Of a stretch of DNA of 64,000 nt, positions 11,153-23,799 are shown in pieces. A program made the translations under genes and the position numbers. How positions within the stretch are numbered: position 1 is the stretch's first letter; every line of letters begins with the position of its first letter. The stretch comes from Cephalopachus bancanus (Eukaryota; Chordata; Mammalia; Primates; Tarsiidae), in NCBI GenBank assembly GCA_027257055.1, contig JAPVLO010000073.1:1240001-1304000 (forward strand). The letters run 5' to 3'. The notes below the pieces were generated by a model. The model was not told the origin of the DNA and made no database searches. It saw nothing but the letters and a program-made list of their open reading frames with translations.

Positions 11153-13029
11153 ACAAGTTATGACTTTTTTAATCCAGAATTTTCTGGTATATCTGTGTGG
11201 TCCTGTGAACTGGAAAGAGCAAAGCTTCAAGTCACTCTGACTTAGGACTGAATTCTTTCTGTGATGACGACCCAAATGAACTGACCATGTTCATTTGGTT
11301 TCTAGGCCTCTGCACCATGGGACCTGAACAAGGTTCTGCTTTCTTCCTGACAAGTCTTTAAAGGGCTGTTTAAATACAAATATAATATTTCTACCAAAAT
11401 ATATTTTTCAAGTAAAAAATAGCATGAGCTGGTTTTGTCAGACAAGTTTGTTGTTCAGAACTTTCTGACAATTAATATACTTTACCCTAGCATTTTCAAG
11501 ACTGGCCTTGTGAATAATGAAATAGGAACCAGAGTAATATGTAGCCCTGTGTGGTGTAATTTGAGAGGCAAGAAGAGATGTTCCTCCACACTGTCCCTCT
11601 CTTCCTTATTTCTGAATTGTCTTGGTTAAATGTGATTTATTTTGTGATATGGTAAATAGATCACAGGAAGTAATGAAACTCCCTGTTCTGCCCTTCAGTG
11701 ATCTGTGTTATTGACCAGGAAACACAACTTTCCTGGGACAGGTTTTTTATTGGAAACTGAGGTACTTTCTAACCCCAGAAATCTTTGCTTCTATAATTCG
11801 TCAGGTACCTCAAAAAATTCAGACTTTTTTCCTCCGAATGCTGGGGAAATGGAATCATAATCCCCCCATTTAGTTACAGGGAAGGACTCAGATATGATCA
11901 AGGAAACGGGTCTTAACATCAGGTGATGCCCCAGGTGTGTGTTGTTATGAGGAGGGCTGTGACTGACAACCTGCTGGAACAGGATGTGGGAGAAATAAAG
12001 CCAAAAGGAAAATGGACCAAATGTGAGAAAGTAGACAAGAGGAAAAAAAAAAAGCAGCAGCACAGACTGAAAAACTAGCTTTTGTAAAGAGACATATCTG
12101 GCTAATCCTAGTTGAGTCCATGAACTTTAGGGGAGAAAAATGTGCTAGGTATTTACTATCAACCAAGCAGCATGCTATCAGCTACTTGCAGGCAAAGTCT
12201 ATCCACACCTTCTCATTTCTTTTAACCTCTAATACCTAGTGCTACTATATATAAGCACTATAATAGAAACAAATATTTGACAAGAACAATGCAAGTATGA
12301 TGATGATGATATAATGATGGTGTCCTGATCTCACCAGGAAACCTCAACTCAGATTAAGTTCCTCTCAAGTTGTGAGAGCTTTCCACCCTCAACACCTCCA
12401 CAACTTCTCATATCTACCTGTCTTTCATGTAGGCTTTTAGAACTGCTGGAATCACATTATATGGGATAATATGGAAGGCAATAATAATAAGAGGGCAAAA
12501 ACCAAAGAACTAGAACTACTAGCATTATGGAAAGTGTGGGAAATGAGCTGGCAAACACTATCCATCAGGGTTCCCGAACACCCAGATAGAGTCTCTTGCA
12601 CTGGTCTTTCTCTCTGGCCACTGGTCAGCACCCCTGTAGTTAGTGGTTTCTCCCTAGAACCATGTTTCCTAATGATCTCCCAGTCTTTTGGGCTTTGGGG
12701 TTCCCCACCCCCTTCTTTGGTCTTCCTTTCCTGCCTCCATTATCTCATGGCCACCCATGATGCTTATACCCTATAGTTTTCCCTTGATGCTTATACTCTA
12801 TTCTGTCAAGAGCGTCTTCAAAATATTTTAGTCAGGCTATACAATTTGAATACTTATTTAACCAAGAAGATCATATTTGTAACTTCCATTAAACTGACTC
12901 TCAAGTCACTAATTTCAAAGAAAATTTATTTCTGATGTTTATTTCATAATTAGAAAAGGCTCTAATGTGGACCAACAATAAAATTAGAGAATTGCTTTTG
13001 GTAGCTCCCTCTGTGTTCCTCTCTCTCTC
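11153..13029. other. Intergenic, nothing recognised except a short (ATG)n run
   Basis: No exon or named repeat was recognised. A short GATGATGATG-type run lies at about 12297-12320. The frames at 11791-12166 (-) and 12471-12776 (+) lack any known domain. Confidence 0.4.
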
Positions 13030-13197
13030 TTTTTTTTTTTTTAACTTTTTAGAGACAGTGTCCCACTCTGTTACCCAGGCCAGAGTACAGTGGCATGATC
13101 ATATGATCATAGCTCAATACAACCTCAAAATTCTGAGCTCAAGCAGTCCTCTTGTCTCAGCCTTCCAAAATTCTGTGATTACAGATATGAGTCACTA
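13030..13197 (-). mobile_element. Alu monomer or partial Alu, antisense, old
   Basis: Poly-T then AGAGACAGTGTCCCACTCTG, CCCAGGCCAGAGTACAGTGG and CAGCCTTCCAAAATTCTGTG. It is diverged and only about one monomer long. Confidence 0.8.
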
Positions 13198-13419
13198 TGT
13201 TTCTTCTTGCTAGCTGACCACTTCTGGGCATGGACTTTTAATTAAATAACTGCCTGAACTAAGAAGTACAAAGTAATAAAAAGAAAGTTATTTAAGTAAC
13301 CAGAGAAAAAAAGCACACTGCAACAAAGATAAGAACTACCCACAGACTGAAATTATTTGTGGGTAACATCCACACAAATCAGATATTATATTCTGCAGAA
13401 GTAAACCAAATGATATTTC

Positions 13420-14380
13420 TATAGTCCTGTAAGACAAACACCATCAATTTAAGAATTCTATATCTAGTGAAAATATCTTTCTAAGATAATGTTGAAAATA
13501 TCTTTCTAAAGCAAAGGTGAAACACAGGAGAAAAAACAAAAAAATTTAACACCATTTATGATAAAATAAATAACAACTCTCAACTGAAAAGGAAGGGATA
13601 TAACCTGAGTTAGTTATCTACAAAGACAAACAAAACAAACACACCTAACATCATGCTTGCCCCTAAGATCAGGAGTAAGACCAAAATGACCAGTTTTGTC
13701 TCTTCTATTAATCGTTGCACTGGAAAGTATAGCTAGTACAAATGGACAAGATAAGGAAAATAAAGATACGTACAGTGAAAAAGAAGTAAAACTGTCTCTA
13801 TTTGTGATAACTTTACAAAAATTCTAAGGCATCTTCAAGTATGCCAGTAACACTAATAAATGAGTTAGAAAAGTCATAAGACATATAAAAATCAATTGTA
13901 ATTATATATAGTAGCAAATGAAAAAATTAAAAGTTATTTATAATAGTATCAAAGTTAAGAAACACTTAGGGATATATTTAATAAAATACATAAGACTTGT
14001 ACATTGCAAACTGAAAATCAAGTAGGAAAAATAAAGATTACTCAGATAAATGGAGAGATATACCATGTCAATGAATGAGAAGCATCAATATTTTTAAGAT
14101 GTCAGTTCTCCCCCCCAAATGATTCAGAGATTCAAATCAATCTCAATCAAAACCTTTTCAAGATTTGTGTTTTGTTTTGTTTCTTTTTTCTTTTTTTGAA
14201 AGAAATTGACTATCTGAATCGAAAATTTATAAGGAAATATAAAAGATGTAAATTAACCAAAACAAATTTTGAGGAGAATAACAAAGTTGTAGGATTTGCA
14301 TTAATGGAATTCAAGATTTATTATGAAACTAAAACAAAAAGAGATCAATGTAGTCTTGACCCTATCAAAGTTGCTGAAAA
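13420..14380 (+). mobile_element. Old L1 ORF2 fragment
   Basis: Sense L1 RT and C-terminal text, including AGGAGTAAGACCAAAATGAC, CTTGTACATTGCAAACTGAA and TCAATCTCAATCAAAACCTT. A T-rich insertion lies at 14163-14200. Confidence 0.75.
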
Positions 14381-14385
14381 TTTGT

Positions 14386-16440
14386 TTCTACTATTGATGG
14401 TGTAGAATTTTTCCTTTTTATGTTATTGGTAATGCCCCATCTGTAAGTTTCTTGTTAATGTGATACTTCTAGCTGTAAACAGAGTGGGCTAAATGGTCAT
14501 GTAGGCTGAGTCATGGTGGTCTGGATTAGAGAGCAAAATCTGACTCACTCATATTTTTCTATTTGGTTTGATTCTGAATAAGGTCCACCAGGGTCAAGCT
14601 GTGGAGGTATTGAAGGAGTGCTAGTCTAGAAACATAAGGCATCTAGGGAAGGTACCCTATATGTCTATCACATGGCTGTGGCTACTGCACTACCTGCAAC
14701 CTCTGAGGAGAATGCTTGGAGGTTTGGAAAGAGAGGGTAAGTACAAGTATAATTTCAAGGTAAGTTCCTTAGCAGATTCTTAACTCTAGACCTGAGAACT
14801 GGCCTTTTGCCTAAATTAATTACAAGAGTCTCTAAGACAAAGTCAGACAGGAAGGGGAGAAGAGGATGCAGCTATTAAGGCTTGTGTTATGAGGCAGTTT
14901 ACAATGGAACTTGGACATCAGGCAGCCAGTGTGCTTCAGTGGTCTATAGACTGGCTATTTTGAGACACCAGTCAAGCAATCCTCTTATTTTGTTTTTTAG
15001 GTGAGAATAAGAAAGCCTAAAAGTAAAATGTCAGTCCAGTTTCACAACTGATTTAGCAATCACAAACAAACTTAAGAGGTTATTGAATATTGTTAAGTGA
15101 ACTTCCTAAAACCATGGGTCAATTACCCATGTCTTTAGATGTTTTCTTACCAAGATATCATGGAAAGTGTTTGGCTATGTTTTATTCAGCTGGCACTTAC
15201 CTAATGAAAAGGGATGGTTATAAGCACTGCTTGGAAAATATTTTGGGAAGGACTGCCAAATCCTGGTTCTAGAGGATTATTGGATCAAAGATGCAACTGC
15301 TTGTTGAAATGTTGCTCTGAATGGCCTCTGTGTGCAAACCCAGATGGCCAGAGACTCTGAGACTCCTAAGCCAAAAATGTGAGACTCTTAACTCAGAGGA
15401 AGGGTGGCTCACCTCTCCCACCCTCAAAGAACAAAATAAAGGGCAATTAAAAAACTTAGAGTTAGACTTGTAGAAAACAGAAAAAGAATTCTCATCTGAG
15501 TTGGAAAATGTTCTCCCATGGAAGTTTCTACCACATCTGAGAGAGGAGAGTAAACCTCCCTCAGAGCCCTTTCCTTAACCACCCTAAGGTACTATGCACT
15601 TAAGTATTCCTTTTATGACGTGAAGTTTCCTGCCTATTCTCCAACCCGCACATACCACACGCTTTTTTTTTCTTTTCGAGTGGCAACAACCCAACCTGCT
15701 GCCTGGAAGGATAAATACATCTTTGTAATCCTAAAAGTAAATAGTGGTACTACAAAAGGATTATTAAAATAGATCCGCTGTGTTCTGTTGACCTTGACTA
15801 AGTTGCCTAAAAGATAGTATCTTTTCCTCTGGGGATGAAAATAAAAGATACTTTGATAGACCAATGGTAGTAACTTAAGCAAAAATTGGAGCTGATATCC
15901 TTATTCCCAGAGTTTACCTCTAAATAGAGGGGGAAAAAAAATCTACAGAAAGAATGTAAAATCACTAATTGTGAAATATCTAATCACTTGATACTTGAGA
16001 AAACTGCATCAGAAGAGACCCTTGGAGGGGCTTATTGGGTTGGACAAGGGTTCATTGACAACTATTTACTGATATCTGTATAACACTGCAAAGCTGGAAG
16101 TGAATCAGTCAAATGTGAAGGATCTCAAATATGGGGTCTTGACTGAACCTCAATGTGTAGCATCACTAATGAATATAATGAGGTTAGGCATAGCTAGTTG
16201 ATGGACTGTATTGAGTTTCATCTGAAGAATTGGCAATAGCATTTGAATCACCTTCATATTGTACCATAGGTGGCTTTCCCAGAAAAAGTAGCAAATCACT
16301 TTTACTTTATAAGATGGAGACCCTGATTATATGATGCTGTACTTCTTGTAATTTCCAGTAGTTTTTATCCCAAGTTACTGGAAAGGTGGAAGAAAAACTT
16401 ATTATAGATGACTGAGGGATGAAAGTATCATTGAAATAAT
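14386..16440. other. Intergenic, unassigned
   Basis: I could not assign this stretch. It contains the phrase AGGTGAGAATAAGAAAGCCT after a T-rich run and several short frames (for example 15090-15272 +) with no recognised family. Decayed retroviral internal sequence is possible, but I saw no motif to support it. Confidence 0.35.
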
Positions 16441-16737
16441 TTGACTGGGCTCGGTGGTTCAGCCTGTAATCCCAGAACTTTGGAAAGACAAGATGAGTGG
16501 ATTGCTTGAGCTAACAAGTTTGAGACCAGCCCAGGCAACTTGACTAGACCTCATTTCTATAGTAAATCAAAAATTAGCTGGATGTGGAAGTGCACGACTG
16601 TAGTTCCAGCTACTTGGAAGGCTGAGGCAGAAGAATCGTCGGAGCCCAGGAGGTGGCTGTGAGCATTCCTCTGCACTGCAGCCTGGGCGATGGAGTGACA
16701 CTATGACGCCCCCCCAAAAAAAAGAAGAAAAAAGAAA
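16441..16737 (+). mobile_element. Lineage Alu, older diverged copy
   Basis: A dimer with CTCGGTGGTTCAGCCTGTAA, ATAGTAAATCAAAAATTAGC and CTGCAGCCTGGGCGATGGAG. It shares the CAGCCTGTAATCCC and AAATCAAAAA features of the young copies but carries many substitutions, so it looks like an early member of the same lineage. Confidence 0.88.
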
Positions 16738-17531
16738 ATACTGGTTTTTTTAAAAAAGAAATAATTCCACATGTAAACTGAGCTGGAAGCTCAAACCCAT
16801 TGGAAATCAACACAAGGATCTGAGTGAGAAACCAACATTCAGGATTAGCTTGTTTACTGTTAAAAAGAGACTAGATAATATAGCAGACCTTCCTCTCCAA
16901 ACCAAGACCCTGAGTATGATTTACAGACTCATTGGCAGATGAGTAAACTAAGTGAATAACTAAGACCTTGCATGAATACTACCGTGTACCAAAAATGTGT
17001 GATTTCTTGTCCAAGACTACAACTAAGGTTATCAAAGTCTAGTACAGGGAAACATGTTCGTGCAATAAAGCATCATGTAAATTTGCAAAAAGTGCAATGG
17101 AATAAGTTATGCTTGGGAAATAGGGGAGAGGTTCCCAAAATATTCTGGAACATGTAAAAAGCATAATTTACTCAGTTGTGTTTATAATCAAGCATGGGGA
17201 GAGTCAATGTTGAAGAGTGACTGAGCAGTCCATTTGCAGTCTGGGCATGAGGTGGGCACCATCCAACCTGAACAATGACCCTGAGTGGGAAGATCTGAAA
17301 AAGGAAGAAGAAAGGTTGGCACTTCATACAATATTAGACATAGAAGATAACAAACTTGTCACAATTCACAATTATACCTACTCTGATTCCCAAACCAAAG
17401 ACATCTCCACAAAGGCTTGTTTCCCTCCTCTCTCACTCACTCAAGTACTCTACACCTCTTCTAATAGACCTTATTTGTGGCTCAATTTTATCAACTATCC
17501 TAGTCTGTCTTGCATTATAGGTATTGCCATT
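16738..17531. other. Intergenic, unassigned
   Basis: No gene or named repeat was recognised. The frame starting at 17217 (+) runs into the Alu at 17547 and is not gene-like. Confidence 0.4.
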
Positions 17532-17546
17532 AAATTACACATTCCA

Positions 17547-17838
17547 GCCAGGCTCAGTGGCTCAGCCTGTAATCCCGCACCTTTGGGAGGCTGAGGTGAG
17601 TGGATTGCCTGAGCCCACGGGTTCTAGACCTGCCTGGGCAACTTGGCGAGACCTCATCTCTACAATAAATCAAAAAAAGCAGCCGGGCGTGGTAACGCAT
17701 GCCTGTAATTCCGGCTACTCGGAAAGCTGAGGTGGAAGGATCGCTGGAGCCCAACAGGTTGAGGCTGTGGTGGCCGGGAGCGGCCGCTGCACTCCAGTCT
17801 GGGCGACAGAGTGAGACTCCAACTCAAAAAAAAAAAAA
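17547..17838 (+). mobile_element. Young lineage-specific dimeric Alu
   Basis: Full-length copy of the dominant subfamily with an A tail. Perfect 14-bp target-site duplication AAATTACACATTCC at 17532-17545 and 17839-17852. Confidence 0.95.
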
Positions 17839-17982
17839 AAATTACACATTCCTTCCTGGCACAAACCCATCCTTATATCCCCTTCTGTGTTTTCTACATA
17901 AAGCCTTAGTAAATATATATTTTTTTGTTTAAGTAAAAGTTGCTAAGTAAATGCAAGTTACTAATAAGAATTATAAAATAAT

Positions 17983-18276
17983 CTATGATACTCAGTGATC
18001 TATCACAGAAACAAAGAACTGAGTACCACATGTTCTCACTCATAAGTGGACCCTGAACAATTATCATAATACTACAAGAAAGGGATTAGCAATAGTGAAA
18101 AACTGCCAGGGGAGGGGGGCATACTTCATCAACAGTGGTACCTGATCTCAAACCAGGTGAAGTGGGGACCAAAGTGAGGCCCAAACTTTACCTGAACAAT
18201 GACCATTTGTATACCTAGCCCTGAATTGTACCCTGCATCTTTAAAATAAAAATTTAAAAAAAAAAAAAAAAAAGGC
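17983..18276 (+). mobile_element. Young 5'-truncated L1 3' end
   Basis: Same 3' UTR family as the nested L1 at 3071-3478: ACTCAGTGATCTATCACAGA, ATGTTCTCACTCATAAGTGG, CTGAATTGTACCCTGCATCT, then a long A tail. It keeps a segment (about 18147-18190) that the 3071 copy lacks. I did not find a convincing target-site duplication. Confidence 0.88.
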
Positions 18277-19320
18277 AGCCTTGGAACCAGAGGTGGCATT
18301 AACAGTAAAGAGATCAGTTACAAAATATACCTTCTCTGTCCTTACTACATCCCTCTGGAGGGAAACCATAATCACATGTTATTAGTGCCGCTACATATCA
18401 TACTCCCTTGCAGCTTGCATTCTCAGTTAGACATTGTGTGGGTCCAAGTCTTTTATCTTCTTTCAGTTCCTGCCATTCCAAACCTTCACCTCTCAAGTTT
18501 CTCCCCAGTTCTGTTCCTGCCTCTTTTCACATTCCAGCTGGGCGAAATCATAATGCTTCATTCATCAGAGATAAATGAGGCCACCAGCTAGGAACTCCCA
18601 TATCTCCCTGTTCTCCTTACTCCTTGACATCCAGATGCAGTCACAAGTGTTTTGCCCTGAAAATACCCTGCTCAGATTTTCTGACGCAGTGAGTGTAATT
18701 GCTGATGACTCCAGCTGCTATGCTCTGGGCCCATTTCTGCATCTGCTTTGGTGCCAGGCTTCCTGCAGGCTGCTCCCAGCTGGTGACTGAGCACAAAGGG
18801 ATTCTTCCAGGCCCATTTCTGCAAAACTCTTCTTTAACTGGAGACTTTGGCACTTGGTAGGCCTGCCCGAAACTTCTTTGAAACTGGGTTATAGAGAGAG
18901 ACACTTCCTGCCATTCTCCTGCCATCCCCTTTCTTTTCCAGATGTTGGACCTCTGGTGAGATCTGCAGGATCTCCCCACTTTCCTTTGCTTTTTCTTATC
19001 CCTCGCAAGTGTTTGCCACAATAAATCTCGTACACAGTTAATCACATCTTGATACTTGCTTCGTAAAGAACCCAAATTAAAATACTTCTTATCACAAATA
19101 ATGAGATTTTCCATATAACCTGTATGATTAATTGCTCTAGGGCTTTGCTTCTTCAATGACCTACTTGGTCTCCTTCATCTTCCCTCACTGGGACTCTTTC
19201 CCTAAGCCTACTGGTAAGCTAAAAAACTCCCTATCAAAAAAAAAAAAAGGCATCAGCTTTCAAAATCTGATATCTCTTTCCACACCATCTCATCCAGTCT
19301 CTCCTCCCTCTCCTGTATTC
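18277..19320. other. Intergenic; possible ancient LTR, unassigned
   Basis: On the + strand, 18600-19080 has a GC-richer block that ends with AATAAATCTCGTACACAG and then a CTTGCTTCGTAAAGAACCC phrase. This resembles the R-U5 end of some mammalian LTRs, but I cannot name one. A 171-codon frame on the minus strand (18641-19156) covers the same block and has no recognisable domain, so I do not call it a gene. Confidence 0.3.
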
Positions 19321-19542
19321 CTTTTTTTTTTCTTTTTTCTCTTTTTGAGTCAGTGTCTTATTCTATCACCCAGGCTCGAGTACAGTGGCAAAATCTTGAC
19401 CCACCACAGCCTCGAACTCCTGGACTCAGGTGATCCTTCTGCCTCAGCCTCCTGAGTAGCTGGGGCTACAGGCAACACCATAAGGCCTGGCTAATTTTTG
19501 GATTTTTTGTAGAGACGAGGTCTTGATATGCTGCCCAGGCTC
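19321..19542 (-). mobile_element. Alu, antisense, partial, old
   Basis: Poly-T then GAGTCAGTGTCTTATTCTAT, CCTCAGCCTCCTGAGTAGCT and a break at GCTGCCCAGGCTCC, so the left end of the element is missing. It is an inverted partner of the Alu at 19681. Confidence 0.85.
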
Positions 19543-19680
19543 CTTCCTCTCCTACATTCTTTAACTAAATCATGCTCTGTGCCCACTCTACTAGTGAAAC
19601 TACTCTTCCTAAAATCACCAAAGACCTTTTAATGCCCAGGAACAATAAACAGTGTGAAATCCTTAAATTACTAGCTCTCT

Positions 19681-19966
19681 GCCGGGCTCGGTGGCTCAGC
19701 CTGTAATCCCGCGCGTTTGGGAGGCTGAGGTGAGTGGATTGCCTGAGCCCGCAGCTTCGAGACCCGCCTGGGCAGCGAGACCTCATCTCTACAATAAAGC
19801 AAAAAATCAGCCAGGCGTGGTAGCGCATGCCTGTAATTCCGGCTACTGGGAAGGCTGAGGCGGAAGGATCGCCGGAGCCCGGCAGGTCGAGGCTGCGGTG
19901 GTCGGGAGCAGCCACAGCACTCCAGTCTGGGCGACAGAGTGAGACTCCAACTCAAAAAAAAAAAAA
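19681..19966 (+). mobile_element. Young lineage-specific dimeric Alu
   Basis: Full-length copy with many intact CpG sites and CTCCAACTC before the A tail. Perfect 15-bp target-site duplication AAATTACTAGCTCTC at 19665-19679 and 19967-19981. Confidence 0.95.
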
Positions 19967-19981
19967 AAATTACTAGCTCTC

Positions 19982-20624
19982 CATGCTCTATTTTGCATTA
20001 TTGATCAGGCACCCTTTCCCCTCTGAAAGCCCTTTCTCCTTCCGTGACCGCCATAACACCAAGCACTGTCTTCTTTCTGTTCTGACAGTGCCTCTCAGTC
20101 TCTTCCACTGGAGTCTCTTCATCTGCTCACCCCAAATGTCCAAGTATTGCTCTTCTGCTCCATGCACTATTCCTGGGGGACCTCATTCAATCCCATGGTT
20201 TTAACAACTTCTATGTGGTATTTATTAAAGCTATATATCTGTGTGGTGAGTTGTAAATATTCAAGCTAATTACTATGAAATGGATGTCAGACAATCACCT
20301 CAAAGTGGGCACATGCATGTCTGAACCTATTCCTTCTCCCTTACCTTCACAAGTTCTTATCCTTGGTTCTTTGTCTCAGTTGTCAGGAACATGAAGACTT
20401 AAACATGCAAGTCACCCTTATTTCTTCCCTCTAAAAGTTAGGAAGTGCATGGATTTTGTAGCATTCTAACATTCTGAGCGTGGTTTTATATATCTCAATT
20501 TCGGGTGATGATGTCCTATATATAAAGGATGGGGTAACCAGAAAGAAGTTGGCAAGAGAAAAGCAGAAAAATATAAAGTTTGGTATAGTAAAAATTAAAA
20601 TTGGAAGAACTATTTTGTCCTTCC
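19982..20624. other. Intergenic, nothing recognised
   Basis: No gene or named repeat was seen. Confidence 0.4.
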
Positions 20625-20770
20625 TCTGCCTTTAAAGACAGATATGGTATTAGTATCCTTATCCCCGATTTACAGATGCATAGCTTGGACCCAGAGTGAT
20701 GCACTCAAGGCTGCCTAGCAAATCTCTTATAAAGGGAAAGTAAGACCCAGATATTAGTACAGTGCATCTC
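20625..20770 (+). repeat. MIR SINE fragment (weak)
   Basis: CCCCGATTTACAGATGCATA followed by GCTTGGACCCAGAGTGATGC and GGCTGCCTAGCAAATC fits a diverged MIR core. Confidence 0.5.
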
Positions 20771-20787
20771 ATGTGACGCTGACAGAG

Positions 20788-21113
20788 AGTACAGAAGTCT
20801 CCCCTTATCTGTAGGGCATACTTTCCAAGACCCCCAGTGGATGCCTAAAACTGAGGATAGTCCTGAACTCTATTTATACTATGTTTTTTTGTCTATATCT
20901 GCATACCTATGATACAATTTAATTTATAAATTAAGCACAGTAAGAAATTAACAGTCAATAATAAAACAGAACAGTTATAGCAGTATACTGTCATAAAAGT
21001 TATGTGCTCACCATCTCTCATATTATACTGTATTCATCTATTTTGAGACCCCAGTTGACCTCAGGTAACTGAGCCCATGGAATGCAAAACTGTGGATAAG
21101 TGGGAGCTACTAT
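20788..21113 (+). mobile_element. Tigger-like (Tc1/mariner) non-autonomous DNA transposon
   Basis: Starts at TCTCCCCTTATCTGTAGG, continues CAAGACCCCCAGTGGATGCC, TTTAATTTATAAATTAAGCA and AGTAAGAAATTAACAGTC, and ends with GATAAGTGGGAGCTACTATA. These are landmarks of a TcMar-Tigger MITE family. The inverted ends are diverged. Confidence 0.7.
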
Positions 21114-22449
21114 AAATGCAAGGGAGGCCAGGTCATGCAGTAGACCCATGATGTGGGTCATGTGTCCCATGATGATGGGACACAGAGATGTCCTTCAGAT
21201 GTCACCCTCACTCCATGCATCTCTACACAGGAATTAATCCCAAACACCATCTGACAGTGTGGCATGTGTATAAATACATCAAGGAGAAACCTAATCTCCT
21301 CTGCTTGTCACCTGAAATAAAGCAATGTTGTCTCTCTGGATGATCACCAACCACACCACTACCCACCCTGAGAGGCCATCGGGTGAGTCAGCCTCCTAAT
21401 TTGAGCATTTTATGAACATTCATGGTCATCGTTTCACCAGAGACATTTCATTGGCTAAAGGAAATCCCAGTGGGAGTACTTCTGGTTGCCTTAAACTTGG
21501 CACAACAAAGCTCAGAAAATGACACGCTATCATTATCATGAAACATGAAACATGATAATGATTCCATTGGAGTACTGGAGAGCATGCTGAAGTCATTACA
21601 GAGTCCATTTTTAAAAGCTTACTGAATCACACATTGTATGGTGGGCTTGTAGCAGAGTCTAAAATTTGTACTTTCTAAAGAATAACATCTAGGCTACCCA
21701 TGCAAATAAGCACACTATATTCACCAATACTCAGAAAACAAAACAAAACGAAAACAACCTTCCAACCTTTCATCCACCGTGAATAATAACATCATGTACT
21801 GACATTCTATTACAACCCTATGGGGGTTATTGTTTGCACTTGAGAAAAATGAAGACCATGTAGACTAATCTCCAAAACTACACGGAACTTGCTCTACCAG
21901 GAAGGGGCAAGGCTGGAATTAAAATTCAGGTACCTCTGACCTCAGAGAGCTTGCTCTTCCACTATGTTCCAAGATGGTAAAAGGATAATGATCCTTTTGT
22001 TAATGGCTCAATCAGTGGCTTAGGTTTAACTTTAGCTGAGAAAACCCTGAGGAGACACCACCCTCTTTACTTCTCACCCGCTCCCTAACCCCAAACACAC
22101 AAAGTGCAGAAGTGACCTGGAAGTACTCTCCTTATTTAGGCAGAGCAAATATTTACTGGCTCTGCTCTGTAAACAACACATGTGAATCTTTGTATTGAGA
22201 CCTTTTGGCTAGACAGGGACTTGGGGCTGGGACAATGTAGGGTTACAGAATTAAGTATCATTCTTTCCAAACCCATCCCTATGAAAACATTGTATCTTTC
22301 TATATTTTCTTCCTTTGCTTACACAAATTGATTCAAATATAGACAGATACATGGATGATAGAAGACAGACAAATAGATTTTTTGGTATGAAGAATTTTTC
22401 AACTTTATGTATTTATGTATTTGTGTTTTTATGTATATATGTACGTATT
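21114..22449. other. Intergenic, unassigned
   Basis: No exon was recognised. A direct repeat ATGAAACATGA occurs at about 21538-21556. The phrase CCTGAAATAAAGCAATGTTG (about 21311) could belong to an old LTR or MIR-type repeat, but this is not supported. Confidence 0.35.
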
Positions 22450-22603
22450 AGAGTTGGAGGCGCACTCTGTCACCCAGGCTGGAAAGCAGTGTCACAATCA
22501 TAGCTCACGGCAGCCTTGACCTCCCAGGTTCAGGAGATCCTTCTGTCTCAGCCTCCCAAGTAGCTGGGACTACAGGCAAGCACCACTACGCCCAATTAAT
22601 TTC
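22450..22603 (-). mobile_element. Alu, antisense, partial, old
   Basis: CACTCTGTCACCCAGGCTGG, CAGCCTTGACCTCCCAGGTT and CTCCCAAGTAGCTGGGACTA show an antisense right monomer. Confidence 0.88.
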
Positions 22604-22870
22604 ATTTTTTCAACTATATTGAGAGATAATTTACATACAATGAACTGCATCCACTTAAAGTATAATTTCCTGAGTTTTGACAGTTGTGTACACCTATAAA
22701 ACCACTACCAAAATCAAGATTCAAAACATTTCTGTCACCCCACAATGGATTTCTTAATCATTTTATATCTTACATATTATTATACTTTCTATTTACATAT
22801 TATTACTGTAGGCCAGTCTACCACTCAAAATAATGCATTGTGAACATTTTTTCCTAAGTCAACAACAAAT
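22604..22870 (-). mobile_element. Old L1 3' UTR fragment, antisense
   Basis: CAACTATATTGAGAGATAAT, TTTACATACAATGAACTGCA and AAAACCACTACCAAAATCAA match the antisense 3' UTR of old mammalian L1M elements. Confidence 0.6.
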
Positions 22871-23162
22871 ATAGCTCCAACACATTCATTATAATAGCCA
22901 AATACAAGTCCACTTGTATATGTGCTATAACTTATTCGTCTGTTTTCTGTTTCCTGTTTCCTTATCATGGGTCTTACCGATGTTTCTGGGGTTTTGGTTT
23001 TGAGTTTTTTTGTTTTTTTGTTTTTTTTTTTTGCTATTGTAGTCAATGTCACAAATTTTTATACTCTATATTTAAGTACGGTAATTTTGTTTCTGTAACA
23101 TAGATTCCCAGAAATGGTTTTACTGTGTGAAAAGCCATAGACATTTTTAAATTGCAAGCTGT

Positions 23163-23470
<308 letters not shown>

Positions 23471-23799
23471 AAATTGTGAGCTGTCACATCCGCTAACTGA
23501 ACGTACCTCAGAAAGTCATCAGGCTCTCCTCTCGCACTGCAGAATGTTGTACCGTACAAAACAACAGGTGCCAACAGGCAACAGACAGCAACTGCAGCAG
23601 CACTGGTGGGCTCTTCTGCTCCTCGTAGGCAGCTGCAGGGCCTCCGCTCCTTCCAGGACTCTGAGGAAGCTCATTGTTCTGGGAAAACCCACAGAGGGCC
23701 ACTTGACACTGCCCTGCCCACCTCTTTTTCCTTGTCTCCTCCAGAGCATCTTCTGGATTACCATATTCCACTGCCCTTTCTTCTTGCCTCCAACATATC

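Noticed and set aside
17217..17594. 125-codon frame (+)
   Set aside because: Runs into the young Alu at 17547 and has no known domain.
18641..19156. 171-codon open frame on the minus strand
   Set aside because: No known domain, no clear start or splice context, and the block resembles an old LTR or other repeat. Length alone is not enough.
19565..19955. Overlapping minus-strand frames of 116 and 94 codons, and similar ones at 9814-10279, 56150-56482 and 62130-62366
   Set aside because: These are antisense translations of Alu elements ([20 protein letters not shown] peptides) and not genes.
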